Numbered from the stretch's first letter, positions 23,337 to 34,070 are shown. The stretch is DNA of 64,000 bases from Hyperoodon ampullatus (GCA_949752795.1 OX457074.1:28319980-28383979); one strand, 5' to 3'. The notes: generated by a model from the letters alone, not told the origin. Program-made: numbers and translations.

Positions 23337-23923
23337 AAAAAGTATGAATATTTATTCCCTAGTTTAGCTCTTTTATAATCTGGGTTTTCTTTTACTCTCA
23401 GCTTGTTAAAACCAGGCAACATCCACACCTAATCTGACGTTTCTAAAGCTGAACCATCGCAGCCTGACACCCAAAGGCTTACACTCCATCCCTCTCCATG
23501 ATTATTCTGATGTTTTTCTCATTGTCCACAAGCCTGTAACCACTCAGCAGACCACACCCTTCTTGCAGTTCATTAAAAAAAAATTAAAACCATTATTCGA
23601 TGAATTTCCTTAATTTTCCTACCTCTATATATTCTCCTCTATATATTTTATTTCCTTCCTTTGCTCAGCAGTAATCCCTTCTCTATTTTTAGAAAAAATT
23701 TAAATGCTTTTAATTAAAAAGTGAAAACATGTTCACTGGGGAAAATTCAAACAACATAGAAGAATATGAAGGAAGTACCTCCCCTCACTGATGCACCCCC
23801 AAGAGTTAACCCATCAGAGGTTAAAATGCATTGTGCGCATATATTTTAATGCACCTGTAAATATCAACATAAATATACGCATGTATTTTTATACACTGTT
23901 ATTTTTATCAGAAATGAAACCAG

Positions 23924-24142
23924 GGACTTCCCTGGTGGCGCGGTGGTTAAGATTTCGAGCTCCCAATACAAGGGGCCCGGGTTCGATCCCTGGTCAGGGA
24001 ATTATCTCCCACATGCATGCCACAACTAAGAGTTCACATGCCACAACTAAGGAGCCAGTGAGCCATAACTAAGGAGCCTGTTGGCAGAAACTAAGACCCA
24101 GTGCAACCAAATAACTAAAGAAATATTAAAAAAATAAAATAA
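23924..24142 (+). repeat. CHR SINE, intermediate form
   Basis: ggacttccctggtggcgcgg head; catgccacaactaagagttc body variant; A-rich tail. Target-site duplication agaaatgaaaccag at 23910-23923 and 24143-24156. Confidence 0.96.
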
Positions 24143-24353
24143 AGAAATGAAACCAGACTGTACATTATATATAGGAACTTGCTTTTTTGTGGTAAACGAT
24201 GTGGTCATAGATATATTTGCACCTCAGTGGATACAGCTCTAATTTATTTTTGGCTGAATACCAGTTCATAGTATAGATACACTATAGTTTATTTAACAAT
24301 TCCTGCCTGATGTGTGGAAAACCCACACACATCTAGTGTCAAAAGTGAATCAG

Positions 24354-24695
24354 GAGGGACTTCCCTGGTGGCCCAGTGGTTAAGAATCTGCGTGCCAATG
24401 CAGGGGACATGAGATTGAAACCTGGTCTGGGAAGATCCCACATGCCGTGGAGCAACTAAGCCCGTGTGCCACAACTACTGAGCCTGTGATCTAGAGCCCG
24501 TAAGCCACAACTACTGAAGCCCGTGGGCCTAGAGCCTGTGCTCTGCAACAAGAGAAGCCACTGCAGTGAGAAGCCTGTGCACTGCAACAAAGAGTAGCCT
24601 CTGCTCACCACAACTGGAGAAAGCCGCATGCAACAACAAAGACCCAATGCAGCCAAAAATAAATAAATTAATTAATTAAAAGTAAATTGGGGAAA
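24354..24695 (+). repeat. CHR SINE, long form (cluster member A)
   Basis: Head agggacttccctggtggccc, full body, taattaattaaaag tail. The left target copy is aaaagtgaatcag at 24341-24353; the right copy is aaaactgaatcag at 24696-24708. Confidence 0.95.
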
Positions 24696-24708
24696 AAAAC
24701 TGAATCAG

Positions 24709-25293
24709 GGGACTTCCCTGGTGGCACAGTGGTTAAAAACCGCCTGCCAGGGCTTCCCTGGTGGCGCAGTGGTTGGGAGTCCACCTGCCAATGCAGGGGA
24801 CACGGGTTCCCGCCCCAGTCCAGGAAGATCCCACATGCCGCGGAGTGGCTGGGCCCGTGAGACATGGCCACTGAGCCTGCAAGTCCAGAGCCTGTGCTCC
24901 GCGACGGGAGAGGCCACAACAGTGAGAGGCCTGTGTACCACAAAAAGTAAATAAATAAATAAATAAATTAAATAAATTAAATAAATAAAAAACTGCCTGC
25001 CAATGTAGGGGACACGGGTTTGAGACCTGGTCTGGGAAGATCCCACATGCCATGGAGCAACTAAGCCAGTGCACCACAACTACTGAGCCCACATGCCACA
25101 ATTACTGAAGCCTGTGCACCTAGAGCCCATGCTCCACAACAAGAGAAGCCACGGCAAGGAGAAGTCTGTGCACCACAATGAAGAGTAGCCCCTGCTCGCC
25201 ACAACTAGAGAAAGCCGGCGCATAGCTAACGAAGACCCAATGCAGCCAAAAATAAAATAAATAAAAATTAATTAATTAATTAATTAATTTTAA
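24709..25293 (+). repeat. CHR SINE, long form (member B), split by a nested SINE
   Basis: Runs 24709-24749, then resumes at 25003 after the nested copy, and ends in a taattaattaatt tail. Its target copies are aaaactgaatcag (24696-24708) and aaaagtgaatcag (25294-25306), the same target used by member A. Confidence 0.94.
24750..24987 (+). repeat. CHR SINE, short form, nested in member B
   Basis: ggcttccctggtggcgcagt head, short-form body and a long aaataaataaataaattaaa tail. Target-site duplication aaaaaccgcctgcca at 24735-24749 and aaaaactgcctgcca at 24988-25002, which lies within the host SINE's tRNA region. Confidence 0.96.
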
Positions 25294-25517
25294 AAAAGTG
25301 AATCAGCATTGTAGTAGAATACTGAGAGCAGAGGAAACACACAGGAGTGTGTTTTTCCTTTACATGGACACTCAGAGAAGTGAAATAGCTGGGCCACAGC
25401 TGAAAATTTACTAAATATTGCCAAGCTGAATGCCCAAAACAAAATCAGTTGTAGTACAATTATAAAGGAAGGAAGAAGGAAAGAAGATAGCAGACAAAAG
25501 GCAAAAAATCCAATCTA

Positions 25518-25520
<3 letters not shown>

Positions 25521-25558
<38 letters not shown>
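25521..25558. repeat. (CA)19 microsatellite
   Basis: Uninterrupted CA repeat of 19 units; likely length-variable. Confidence 0.97.
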
Positions 25559-25563
<5 letters not shown>

Positions 25564-25596
25564 TTGGAAAAGAGGCCCATTCCTTACATGGACTTT

Positions 25597-26104
25597 ACAT
25601 TGTGCTATGGACTCATGTCCCACTCCCCCATTCATAAGTTGAGGCTAATTTCCAATGTGACTATATTTGGAGATGGGGCTTTTGAGAGATAATTAGGGTT
25701 AGATAAGGTCTTTAGGGTGGGCCCCTTCAGATGGGGTTAGTGGCTTTATAAGAACAGAAATAGAGATATCAGTCTCTCTCTTTTTTTTTTTTTTTTTGGC
25801 CACACCATGAGGCTTGCAGGATCTCAGTTCCCCAACCAGGGACTAAACCCGGGCCACAGTAGTGAAATCCGGGAATCCTAACCACTAGGCAACCAGGGAA
25901 CTCCCAGTGTCTTTCTGCCATGTGAGGACACAGTAAGAAGGCAGTCATTGCAAGCCAGGAAGAGGGCCTTCACCAGCAACCCAGTCTGCTGGCACCTTGA
26001 TCTTGGAGTTCTCAGCCTCCAGAACTGTGAGAAGTGAGTATGTGTTGTTTAAGCCACCCAGCCTGTGGTATTTTGTTACGGCAGCCTGGGCAGATGAATA
26101 CAGG
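25597..26104 (+). repeat. MaLR LTR (MLT1/MST-like), interrupted by a SINE
   Basis: Near full-length ERVL-MaLR LTR: 'ctatggactcatgtcccact', 'atttggagatggggcttttg', 'ctgccatgtgaggacacagt', 'cttgatcttggagttctcag', 'cagcctccagaactgtgaga' and 'tattttgttacggcagcctg'. A SINE at 25781-25906 splits it. Solitary LTR, no viral genes. Confidence 0.88.
25781..25906 (-). repeat. CHR SINE, tRNA-head form
   Basis: Long T-run, ggccacaccatgaggcttgc, head ending ccactaggcaaccagggaac. Inserted in the MaLR LTR. Confidence 0.93.
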
Positions 26105-26520
26105 CTCCAAGGCAGTAGATACTGGGGTACTTGTGACCAACTGGTCTGGTTACACTGGGGCCTGGGCACAAACCAACCTGCAGACAAAACCCATGCAGAG
26201 GATCCCATTTAAGTGGTAGCTGCCCCCAGGGGCTGCTCCTCCGTGTCCTCTGCCCTAACTTCTCCCCTTTCCTCAACTCACACTGCCCACAACTTTTGAA
26301 TCTGCACCATCCTTATTTTTTAATGCTGCTATCCTAGTTCAGGTAGTTTTCATTCTTAACTAAAACTATGACCTCTTAACTGGTCTCCTTAATCTCCTCC
26401 CTTTCTGATTCACTCTACACTGTGAGTTGATTTAAACAGCTAACTTTTTAAAATGGAAATCAAACCACAATAGTTGTCATTATTTGAATTCTGAAAATAC
26501 TCCAGCAAGATGGATATTTT

Positions 26521-26658
26521 TTGACTTTTTTTTTTAATTTTTAAATTTTTGGCTGCACTGTGTGGCTTGTGGGATCTTAGTTCCCTGACCAGGGATTGAA
26601 CCCAGGCCTGCAGCAGTGAGAGCATGGAGTCCTAAACACTGGACCACCGGGGAATTCC
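26521..26658 (-). repeat. CHR SINE, tRNA-head form (tandem pair, first)
   Basis: T-rich tail, tttggctgcactgtgtggct, head ending ggaccaccggggaattcc. Left target copy caagatggatatttt at 26506-26520; right copy caagatgtatttt at 26659-26671. Confidence 0.94.
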
Positions 26659-26671
26659 CAAGATGTATTTT

Positions 26672-26868
26672 TTTTTTCTGTACGCAGGCCTCTCACTGTT
26701 GTGGCCTCTCCCATTTTGGAGCACAGGCTCTGGACATCCAGGCTCAGCGGCCATGGCTCACGGGCCTAGCTGCTCCACGGCATGTGGGATCTTCCTGTAC
26801 CGGGGCATGAACCCGTGTCCCCTGCATCGGCAGGCGGACTCTCAACCACTGCACCACCCGGGAAGTCC
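26672..26868 (-). repeat. CHR SINE, short form (tandem pair, second)
   Basis: tctgtacgcaggcctctcac, body, head ending caccacccgggaagtcc. Left target copy caagatgtatttt (26659-26671); right copy caagatgggtatttt (26869-26883). Confidence 0.95.
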
Positions 26869-26904
26869 CAAGATGGGTATTTTTATAGATGGGGAAACAG
26901 AGGC

Positions 26905-27468
26905 TCAGTGATGGCCAATACCTTAACCTACACCACAAAGCTAGTCAATGGCAAAGCCACTCATGACTATGACCTTCTCTACTGCCATAGAAGAGTATAA
27001 GCTTCTCAGTACAATATTCACAGCCCTTCAAACATGGGCCCAGTTTGTCTTTCCAACCTCATCTCCCACCAACATCCCTCACGATCCAGTCCTTACAGAC
27101 TACTTGCCATTCTGGAAGCCCGATGTGCACTTGTGCATCTTTGTGCTTTCTTGCAGTGCTTGTGAATTCTGCCTTAATGACCTTCCCAGTCTCCACCCGG
27201 GAAGTCCTGCTCATCCCTCCAGGTTCCAGGACTCCTCTCTCAGAGCCACTTCCCTGGGCGGAAGCCATCCCCACTCCACTGCGCTTTCAGGTTACTCTGG
27301 CCCTGTCTCTCTCGGAGAACTTAACACGATCCATCACAGTCAGGGGCAATCTGCCCACCCCACTCTGTCAGAGCTCCTCGGGGCAGAAGCCAAGTCCTTC
27401 TCACCTTTGCATTCCCAGTTGTGAACACAATATATGACTCACAGGTATTTACTGAATGAATAAACGGC
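26905..27468 (+). repeat. L2 relic
   Basis: Ends in 'cacaggtatttactgaatga'-type sequence and contains 'cttttgcattcccagttgtg'-like text with a Pro/Ser-rich pyrimidine body, as in other diverged L2 3' ends. Overlapping 130-158 codon frames come from this compositional bias. Confidence 0.5.
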
Positions 27469-27469
27469 A

Positions 27470-29025
27470 CCATGGCTAACACAAAGCTCTGTATGTGTAA
27501 AATCCTGCTTCATAAATGGATATATCGTCAAGTTCCTTTAACTAACTTGCTCTCCCTGCCCATATGTGAATAAAAGTGTTCAGTTTATGGCAACTGGATT
27601 TAAGCACAACGTGGGGGTTCATCTCTATGAGAGGAAGAAGGAAAGCCCACCTGTGTGCGCCTTGTTTCTTAACACCAGCTGTGCAGCCTGGCTGTAGGGA
27701 GCGTGAGGAAGAAGCGACGAAACACACAAGAGGATGTGGAGTATTAGGGGCCCAACGAAAACTCAGCTGCTTCCTTTCAGATGACAGGAGAGATCTGAAC
27801 TCCCGGAGAGTCAAGAGAAAACTTGATATCTGACAATCCTAAGGTCACTAAGCCTCCAAATAATTTAGAGTTTTAGCAGTAATTTACCTCAACAAAATAA
27901 GATCTAATGCAATAAAGGACCAAAAAAATCAGCACCAGCTCTTCTGCCACCTAAGAAGGGGAGGAATGGCCTTTACTCAACTGTGATGTACAAACACAAC
28001 CATCTTATCTCCTCTATATAGGGACCGGGGCAGAAAGGCCTTCAGAAGCCCTGTTCACTACTTAAGACAGTTGCTTAAAAAACAGTGGGTATTCTCTCCA
28101 CCCAGAACTATCAGTAACTGCAGAAATAACCAACCTGAAAGCCTAGTGAGTGCAGCTAACCTTGCTCCATACTTCTTTGCATCCAGCAGTTGCAATGCAT
28201 TTTTCAAGCATGACATTCCTATAAAGTCAGAACTGCCTCCACTTTACAAGTGGGTAATTTGAGAGCCTGAGTGATAGACTTGCCAAGGTTGAAAAGAGTT
28301 TAAGGTACGTAAAACTTCCAATCTTGATTCCAACCTCTCTTCAACCATCCTTCTATATATACATCCTTCTATATATATCTGGTTCTTTAAATCTGACCTG
28401 AAGACTTGATAATACATTTGACTTTGATGGATTATCCTAAGTGGGAGATCAGCTCCAGTAAAAACAACAGGCTGAGCGAGAACTGAATGGTACTCATCTT
28501 AGTCTGATCATTCAGAAATGACAGGAAAAACAAGACCCAGAAGCCAGGAAGTCTATGGCATTTATAATTTAATCTAATAATTTATTTCAACATATTTTGT
28601 CCCCATCTCTCTGGAAAGAGGTGCTGTTCCTGCCTGGAGCTGCTGGATGGCTTTATAAGGCTGTTCTCTTTCCTCTGCAACCTGACGCCCATTTACCGAC
28701 ACTGAGATACGTTACTAGAGAGTAGAGGTCAGCTCTGCAGAACTCAAGTGACCAGTCAACCTTCAATCGATGGGCCTTCCCCTAAACAAGCTGACGTGTG
28801 GTAACGGCGGACTCCCAAGGTCAGGTCGGCAGGTGGAATTACACAGCAGACATGGACTCTGTCAAGAGACACTCAGGAGAACATGTCATGGCCATGCTGG
28901 CTACTTTCGGATGGTTGTGTCTCCATATCTCACAAACCTCACTTGATGATCTACTTAGACAGATTCACAGACAGGACATGCACAGGGGTCCTGAGTGCAC
29001 CTGACCTGACCAGCAGGAAAGGGCA
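27470..29025. other. intronic, no confident element
   Basis: Possibly a weak antisense MIR at 28140-28300 ('ctccactttacaagtgggta'). Otherwise unique-looking with no exon. Confidence 0.35.
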
Positions 29026-29029
29026 GAGG

Positions 29030-29255
29030 ACCCCAGGCTCTGGAGCTGGACTGCTGGGATCAAATCCCGATTTAGTCACTTCCAGGCTTTGCGATCTTTG
29101 TTTCAATTCTTTGTGTCTCTTTGTTCTTCATCTGTCAAATCAGGACCCTACTCGTTAGGGTGAGAACACAGCGAGAGAACATGTATGGAGAGCTTAGAAC
29201 AACCAGGCCTGGCAAACAGTAAGTGTTCAATAAATGTTAGCGATTATTATTATTA
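29030..29255 (+). repeat. MIR
   Basis: Sense MIR almost end to end: 'gactgctgggatcaaatccc', 'ttcttcatctgtcaaatcag', and 'ggcaaacagtaagtgttcaa' then 'taaatgtta'. Confidence 0.9.
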
Positions 29256-29640
29256 ACTAAGAAAGGGGGAAAGCAAAGGGAAATGTGCCACATTTCTTCT
29301 GTGTTCTCTGCTTCTACCTCCCTCTTTGAAGTGACCCTGATTTGCTTTCTTAACATGAAATCATGAAGCCTTTTGAAAATATTTGCTCTGTGCAACATGA
29401 AGCGCAGTTAATGACTACTTCATAAAAACAACAACAAAACGGCCAGTGTTGATGCTCCTTTGGGAGACAGCCTGCAAGTGAAGGTCAAGTCTGCTCTCCT
29501 GTGCTACTGGAAGAGCTCAGTCATTCACAGGCTCACAGAGAAGTGTAAACAAGGCGGTTAAACTTTGCGAAGGTTTGTTAGCTGGCATAAACCTCAAAAT
29601 GAACCTAAATGAGTGTTCCCTTGTTTTAAAATCATCTTTG

Positions 29641-29952
29641 AGACGTCTCTGGTGGTGCAGTGGTTAAGAATCTGCCTGCCAATGCAGGGGACACGGGTTC
29701 GAGCCCTGGTCTGGGAAGATCCCACATGCTGCAGAGCAGCTAAGCCCGTACACCACAACTACTGAGCCTGAGCTCTAGAGCCCACGAGCCACAACTACTG
29801 AAGCCCACGTGCCTAGAGCCCGTGCTCTGCAACAAGAGAAGCCACCGCAATGAGAAGCCCACGCACCACAACGAAGAGCAGCCCCCGCTCACCGCGACTA
29901 GAGAAAGCCACGCACAGCAACAAAGACACAAAGCAGCCAAAAATAAATAAAT
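29641..29952 (+). repeat. CHR SINE, long form
   Basis: agacgtctctggtggtgcag head (first bases diverged), full body, ccaaaaataaataaataaaa tail. Flanks aaaatcatcttt (about 29628) and aaaataatcttt (about 29952). Confidence 0.94.
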
Positions 29953-30469
29953 AAAATAATCTTTATGGCCTGAAAAGGTAAAAAAAAAAACAACTACACT
30001 TTTTTAAAGTACATAAAGTATTGTGACACCAGAGGAAATAAAAAAGGGAGGAAGAAATGGACGCAAACAGCAAGTCCATGTGAGAAGAAAGGGCATTTTC
30101 CAGGCATAAGCTGACTCTCGGTGAATGAGGAAGAGTACTTATCTGGCTCAATCAGAAAAAAAAAATCTTTCCACTCTAATGGCTAAGGTAGTAGCAGCAA
30201 AATCAGAGAACAGACATTTGATGAGTGTGAGCTGTCATAAGTGAATCTGAAGCATAAAGGACTTGGTATTTTGTAAAGTACTATTGGATTCAGAATTAGA
30301 AGGTGTTGAAGGAAAGGATTGTCAACCCAGATACAAAGGAAGAAAACAATGAAAACCAAGAACAACAACAACAACGTTTTTTAATTAAAGCTCCAGATGG
30401 AAGAGTCACCAGATTAACCTTCCTAAAAAACAAACAAACAAACAAACAAACAGATAATTTCTCCAGGGC

Positions 30470-30990
30470 ACATATCTGCCTAAAAACTTGCAGTATTCCC
30501 CAGAGCCTACAGGAGAGAGTGGAAAGCGTCTCGAGGTAATGGAGTCCCCACCTACCTTTCCAATCTTGTTTCACCATCAGGATAGGTCCACTCCTGCCAG
30601 ACTGGCTTCCTCATTTGTTCCAGGGGAGGAACAAACCATGCTCATTTCAGCTTTGTATCCCCAGCGCCTATCACAGTACCTGGTCCACGGTAGTTTCTTA
30701 GTAAATGGTCGCTGATTCAACAGAAACGTGAATGCTTGCAGGCCTGTGCTCTGCACCTCACTCCCGGGAAGCCCCTTTCCCACCCGCCTCGTGAACACCC
30801 AGCCATCCTCCAAGGCCTTGTTCTCCACACCAGCACCGAAGCATCTGCCCTTGCCACTCCCCTCCCACACTCCCTATTCCTACAGAATCCCATCCCTTCG
30901 GGCCTTGTGTGCTACTGAAACATTTCCTGTTCCTATGTTTTGTCTGCCCCACTAAACTAGGAGTTTCTGGAGAAAGGCAGGATATTTTGA
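30470..30990 (+). repeat. L2 relic
   Basis: 'agcgcctatcacagtacctg', 'ccaaggccttgttctccaca' and a C-rich body are typical of diverged L2 3' sequence. An (ACAA)n run lies just upstream at 30428-30450. Confidence 0.45.
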
Positions 30991-30999
30991 AGCATGAGA

Positions 31000-31350
31000 A
31001 GCAGTGGAAAGGTTATGGATCTCTGGCTAGGCAGATCTAGTTATGTGACTTTGGGAAAACTTTCTGTAAAGCACTTTGAACAGGGCCCAGAACATAGTAT
31101 GCACTTCGTATAAGGCTATTAGTGCTGTTCACCTGATGGAAACACAGTTTTCTTGCAACCTCACTTCTCTCACTTACAAAATAGGATTGATAATAAATCC
31201 TCTGTCAGGTGGGTCTTTGTGAAGATTAGGAATAATGTCTGAGAAGTCTCTAGGGCCTTCCTTAGCACACAGCAGACACTCAATTGCCATATGGAAGCTA
31301 TTATTACAAAGCCTCAGGCTGGGTGCAGAGAAAATGCTCCATAAATATTT
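31000..31350 (+). repeat. MIR, probably two fragments
   Basis: 'cagatctagttatgtgactt' and 'ggcccagaacatagtatgca', then a second pass 'cacttacaaaataggattga' to 'ctccataaatatttatggaa'. Confidence 0.7.
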
Positions 31351-31414
31351 ATGGAATGAGATGAATGAATGGAGAGAGAGACAGTCTGATAGCAGATCAG
31401 ATATCAAGGGGAAC

Positions 31415-31730
31415 TTTTTGAGTCATTCATTCAACAGATCTTTATTAAGGGCTTATCATAATGCCCCAGGTTTTGTCCTGGGTGCTGGGATGCAGCAGTA
31501 GGACAGCCCTTGCCCTGTGAAATGTACCTTCTGATGGGGAAGGCAGATAATAAACAGGAGGAGACAGAGAAATATACGCTTATATGGTATTAAATGCTAT
31601 GAAGAGGAACGAAAAGCGAGGTGAGGGCAAGATAGGGGCCGGGCAAAGGCAGTCTGCAGAGGTGGCATTTAGGCAGAGCTTCAGATCCCTAGGAGAGCTG
31701 GGTTTTGTGAGCTGTCCTCACCCTCAGGCA
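31415..31730 (+). repeat. L2 relic
   Basis: 'cattcattcaacagatcttt', 'attaagggcttatcataatg' and 'gcagataataaacaggagga' match the L2 consensus layout, which also appears at 41005 and 42595. Confidence 0.6.
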
Positions 31731-31933
31731 GACTCTGTACTTTTCCACGGGGCGGCCTCTAGTGCCAGGAGACCCTGATCCATCAAAGAGGCTGCAGTCT
31801 GGCTCCCAGGGCCCCTCTCAACTCAGACCAAGCTACAAACACTGCTGAACCAGCAATTACAAACTTATTTTGACAAGACCATTTGACTTGGGCCACTTAG
31901 CCCCGCGTGGATGTAAATGGATTACAATCATAC

Positions 31934-32037
31934 TGCAACTGGTCTGTTTCCCAGAAAGTTCAGATCGCAGGTAGCCTTCGGGATGAGTTGAATCAAACTT
32001 CTCTCCTCCCATAATGAAGTGGCTGGCAAAATAGCTT
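31934..32037 (-). CDS. RNF157: RNF157 exon 2, carrying a 14-nt frameshifting gap
   Basis: On the minus strand the acceptor (tgtctcttgccctctaag) opens an exon that starts in phase 1 with A|AGC TAT TTT. It encodes SYFASHFIMGGEKFD, then STHPEGYL, as in RNF157. The donor is GCA|gtatga, and the last 31 bases encode DLNFLGNRPVA in phase 0, which joins exon 3 (FPYAAPPP) correctly. Between EGYL and DLN the family has five residues, FGENS; here only one base of those five codons remains (CTG|CGATCTG at 31963-31969). The exon is therefore 104 nt instead of the expected 118, and the frame shifts after EGYL. The shifted frame stays open through exon 3. Skipping the exon would not help, because its flanking phases differ (1 and 0). 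Splice sites look normal. It may be a real loss-of-function or polymorphic allele, or an assembly deletion. Confidence 0.9.
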
Positions 32038-32371
32038 CTTAGAGGGCAAGAGACAGAAAAATCAAACAGAAACCAGTCAAACTAAGCCAAGTGAAAAAGC
32101 TGATGCAGAAAAAAATTGGTTAACCCTTCAACAAACAATTAGAGCAATTTCTAACCCTAGGAAAATTTTCTTCTCTTGATTGGGGATAATGGCACAAAAT
32201 AAGCAAAATCATAGCAGTGAGAACCCAAGATACCAAATATAAAATAGATCACCGTATTCCTTGTGACATTCTTAATTGAACCTTTACCATGATCTGCCTA
32301 TGATACCATGGAGCAAAAGACCAGAAGGCCCAACAATGCACCTGAACATATAATGTATGAACATATCTATG

Positions 32372-32372
<1 letters not shown>

Positions 32373-32446
<74 letters not shown>
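32373..32446. repeat. (TA)23(GA)14 compound microsatellite
   Basis: 46 bases of TA followed directly by 28 bases of GA, both uninterrupted. It starts about 335 bp upstream (transcription sense) of RNF157 exon 2. Confidence 0.98.
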
Positions 32447-32448
<2 letters not shown>

Positions 32449-32449
32449 T

Positions 32450-33100
32450 TAGTGAACATATATATGTGTTTTGTTCCTGATTTTTTTCCTTACACTGGAA
32501 GCTGTTATTCTTTGTTCTCCACCTATTCAGGAATCTTATCTGCAGGTATCAGCATGCATACACACATACGTTTCTTTGCCTAGATTTTTCATAAGCCAGC
32601 TCATACCTTTACACAGAAGTCTCAGCACCTACGTACCTATGTGTATACCTCCATACCCTCTACAATGAAGGCTCTTTGTTTTTCATATTTGTTTCAAAAT
32701 GATTGTTTAATAGGAAAATACAAATTTAAATAATACTGCCCCAGGCTTTAGCTACCAACTACCACATAGATTATGTAGTTTAATTGGACAGGATTAGTGC
32801 TATGAAAGATATAGACACATACACAAACCCTAGTCTCAAATTCATTAGCAGTGCTAATGGCCAAGGTTACAGGGACATCAGTCACACAGGCTCTCTTTGC
32901 CCCACCTTGACCAACCAGGAGGCAGGGATATTTTCAACTCTACACTAACCAGATGCAATCAGCAGTCAGGGTCAGAATCCCCATCTGCCTTATCCAGATA
33001 GAAGGAAGAACCGTGCCAGGACGTGATGGCACTAAGTCACCAAGGGAGGCTTGGGTAACACTTCACATACCATCTGGGAACACTTTCCAAATCTGATGAT
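32450..33100. other. intronic, no recognised element
   Basis: No exon or repeat recognised. Confidence 0.35.
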
Positions 33101-33115
33101 TAAATGAATGCTTCT

Positions 33116-33295
33116 CATAGAATGGATAAACAACAAGGACCTACTGCATAGCAAAGGGGACTATATTCAATATCCTGTGATAAACCATAGTGGAAAAGAA
33201 TAGAAAAAAGAATGTATGTATATGTATAACTGAGTCACTTTGCTGTACAGCAGAAATGAACACTTTGTAAATCAACTATACTTCAATTAAAAAAA
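33116..33295 (+). repeat. L1 3' end (sense)
   Basis: Cetartiodactyl L1 3' UTR: 'ggacctactgcatagcaaag', 'gtataactgagtcactttgc', and 'aatcaactatacttcaatta' with an A tail. It is 5'-truncated. The left target copy gaatgcttct is at 33106-33115. Confidence 0.9.
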
Positions 33296-33302
33296 TGCTT
33301 TT

Positions 33303-34070
33303 TTAAAAAAAATAGATCTTTATTGGAGTATAATTGCTTCACAATACTGTTAGTTTCTGTTGCACAACAATGCGAATCAGACATACGCATACATGTCCCC
33401 ATATCCCCTCCCTCTTGAGCCTCCCTCCCACCCTCCCTATCCCACCCCTCTAGGTCATCACAAGGCACCGAGCTGATCTCCCTGTGCTATGCTGCTGCTT
33501 CCCACCAGCCAACTATTTTACATTCAGTAGTGTATATACTTCAATGCTACACTCACCCCAACTCCACAAGTCCATTCTCTATGCCTACCTCTTTATTCCT
33601 GCCCTGCAACTAGGTTCATCAGTACCATTTTTTATTAGATTTCATATATATGCGTTAGCATACAGTATTTCTTTCTTTTTCTGACTTACTTCACTCTGTA
33701 TGACATACTCTAGGTCTATCCACCTCACTACAAATAACTCAATTTCATTTCTTTTTATGGCTGAGTAATATTCCATTGTATATATGTGCCACATCTTCTT
33801 TATCCATTCATCTGTTGATGGACATTTAGTTTGGTTCCATGTCCTGGCTATTGTAAATAGTGCTGCAATGAACATTGTGGTACATGTCTCTTTCTGAATT
33901 ATGGTCCTCTCTGAGTATATGCCCAGTAGTGGGGTTGATGGGTCATATGGTAGTTCTATTTTTAGTTTTATATGGAACCTCCATACTGTTCTCCATAGTG
34001 GCTGTACCAATTTACATTCCTACCAACAGTGCAGGAAGGTTCCCTTTTCACCACACCCCTTCCAGAAAAA
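33303..34070 (-). repeat. L1 3' UTR and ORF2 C-terminus (antisense)
   Basis: Antisense L1: 3' UTR 'gagtataattgcttcacaat', then ORF2 end ('gagtaatattccattgtata', 'atgtgccacatcttctttat', 'gggttgatgggtcatatggt'). A 122-codon minus frame (33642-34010) is the C-terminal piece of the ORF2 reverse transcriptase ([24 protein letters not shown]). Truncated and not functional. It meets the sense L1 tail to tail. Confidence 0.92.

Larger units (their letters stand above)
23690..25440 (-). repeat. ancient L1M, interrupted by four SINEs
   Basis: Antisense L1M sequence appears in pieces at 23690-23909, 24157-24340 and 25307-25440 ('gtgaaaacatgttcactggg', 'gctgaataccagttcatagt', 'aatattgccaagctgaatgc'). 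The pieces are separated by the SINE at 23924 and the SINE cluster at 24354-25293. Confidence 0.7.
646..31933 (-). other. RNF157: RNF157 intron 2 (31 kb, repeat-rich)
   Basis: This intron separates the exon 2 donor (GCA|gtatga, minus strand) from the exon 3 acceptor. It holds more than a dozen CHR SINEs in both orientations, L1 fragments, MIR and L2 relics, two MaLR LTRs and a mariner end, each listed separately. I found no other coding exon inside it on either strand. Confidence 0.8.

Noticed and set aside
24354..25293. Repeated arrays that might suggest CRISPR or satellite structure
   Set aside because: The units are whole SINEs with target-site duplications, not regular short repeats with unique spacers.
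33642..34010. 122-codon minus frame resembling a protein gene
   Set aside because: It is the C-terminal piece of a truncated L1 ORF2.
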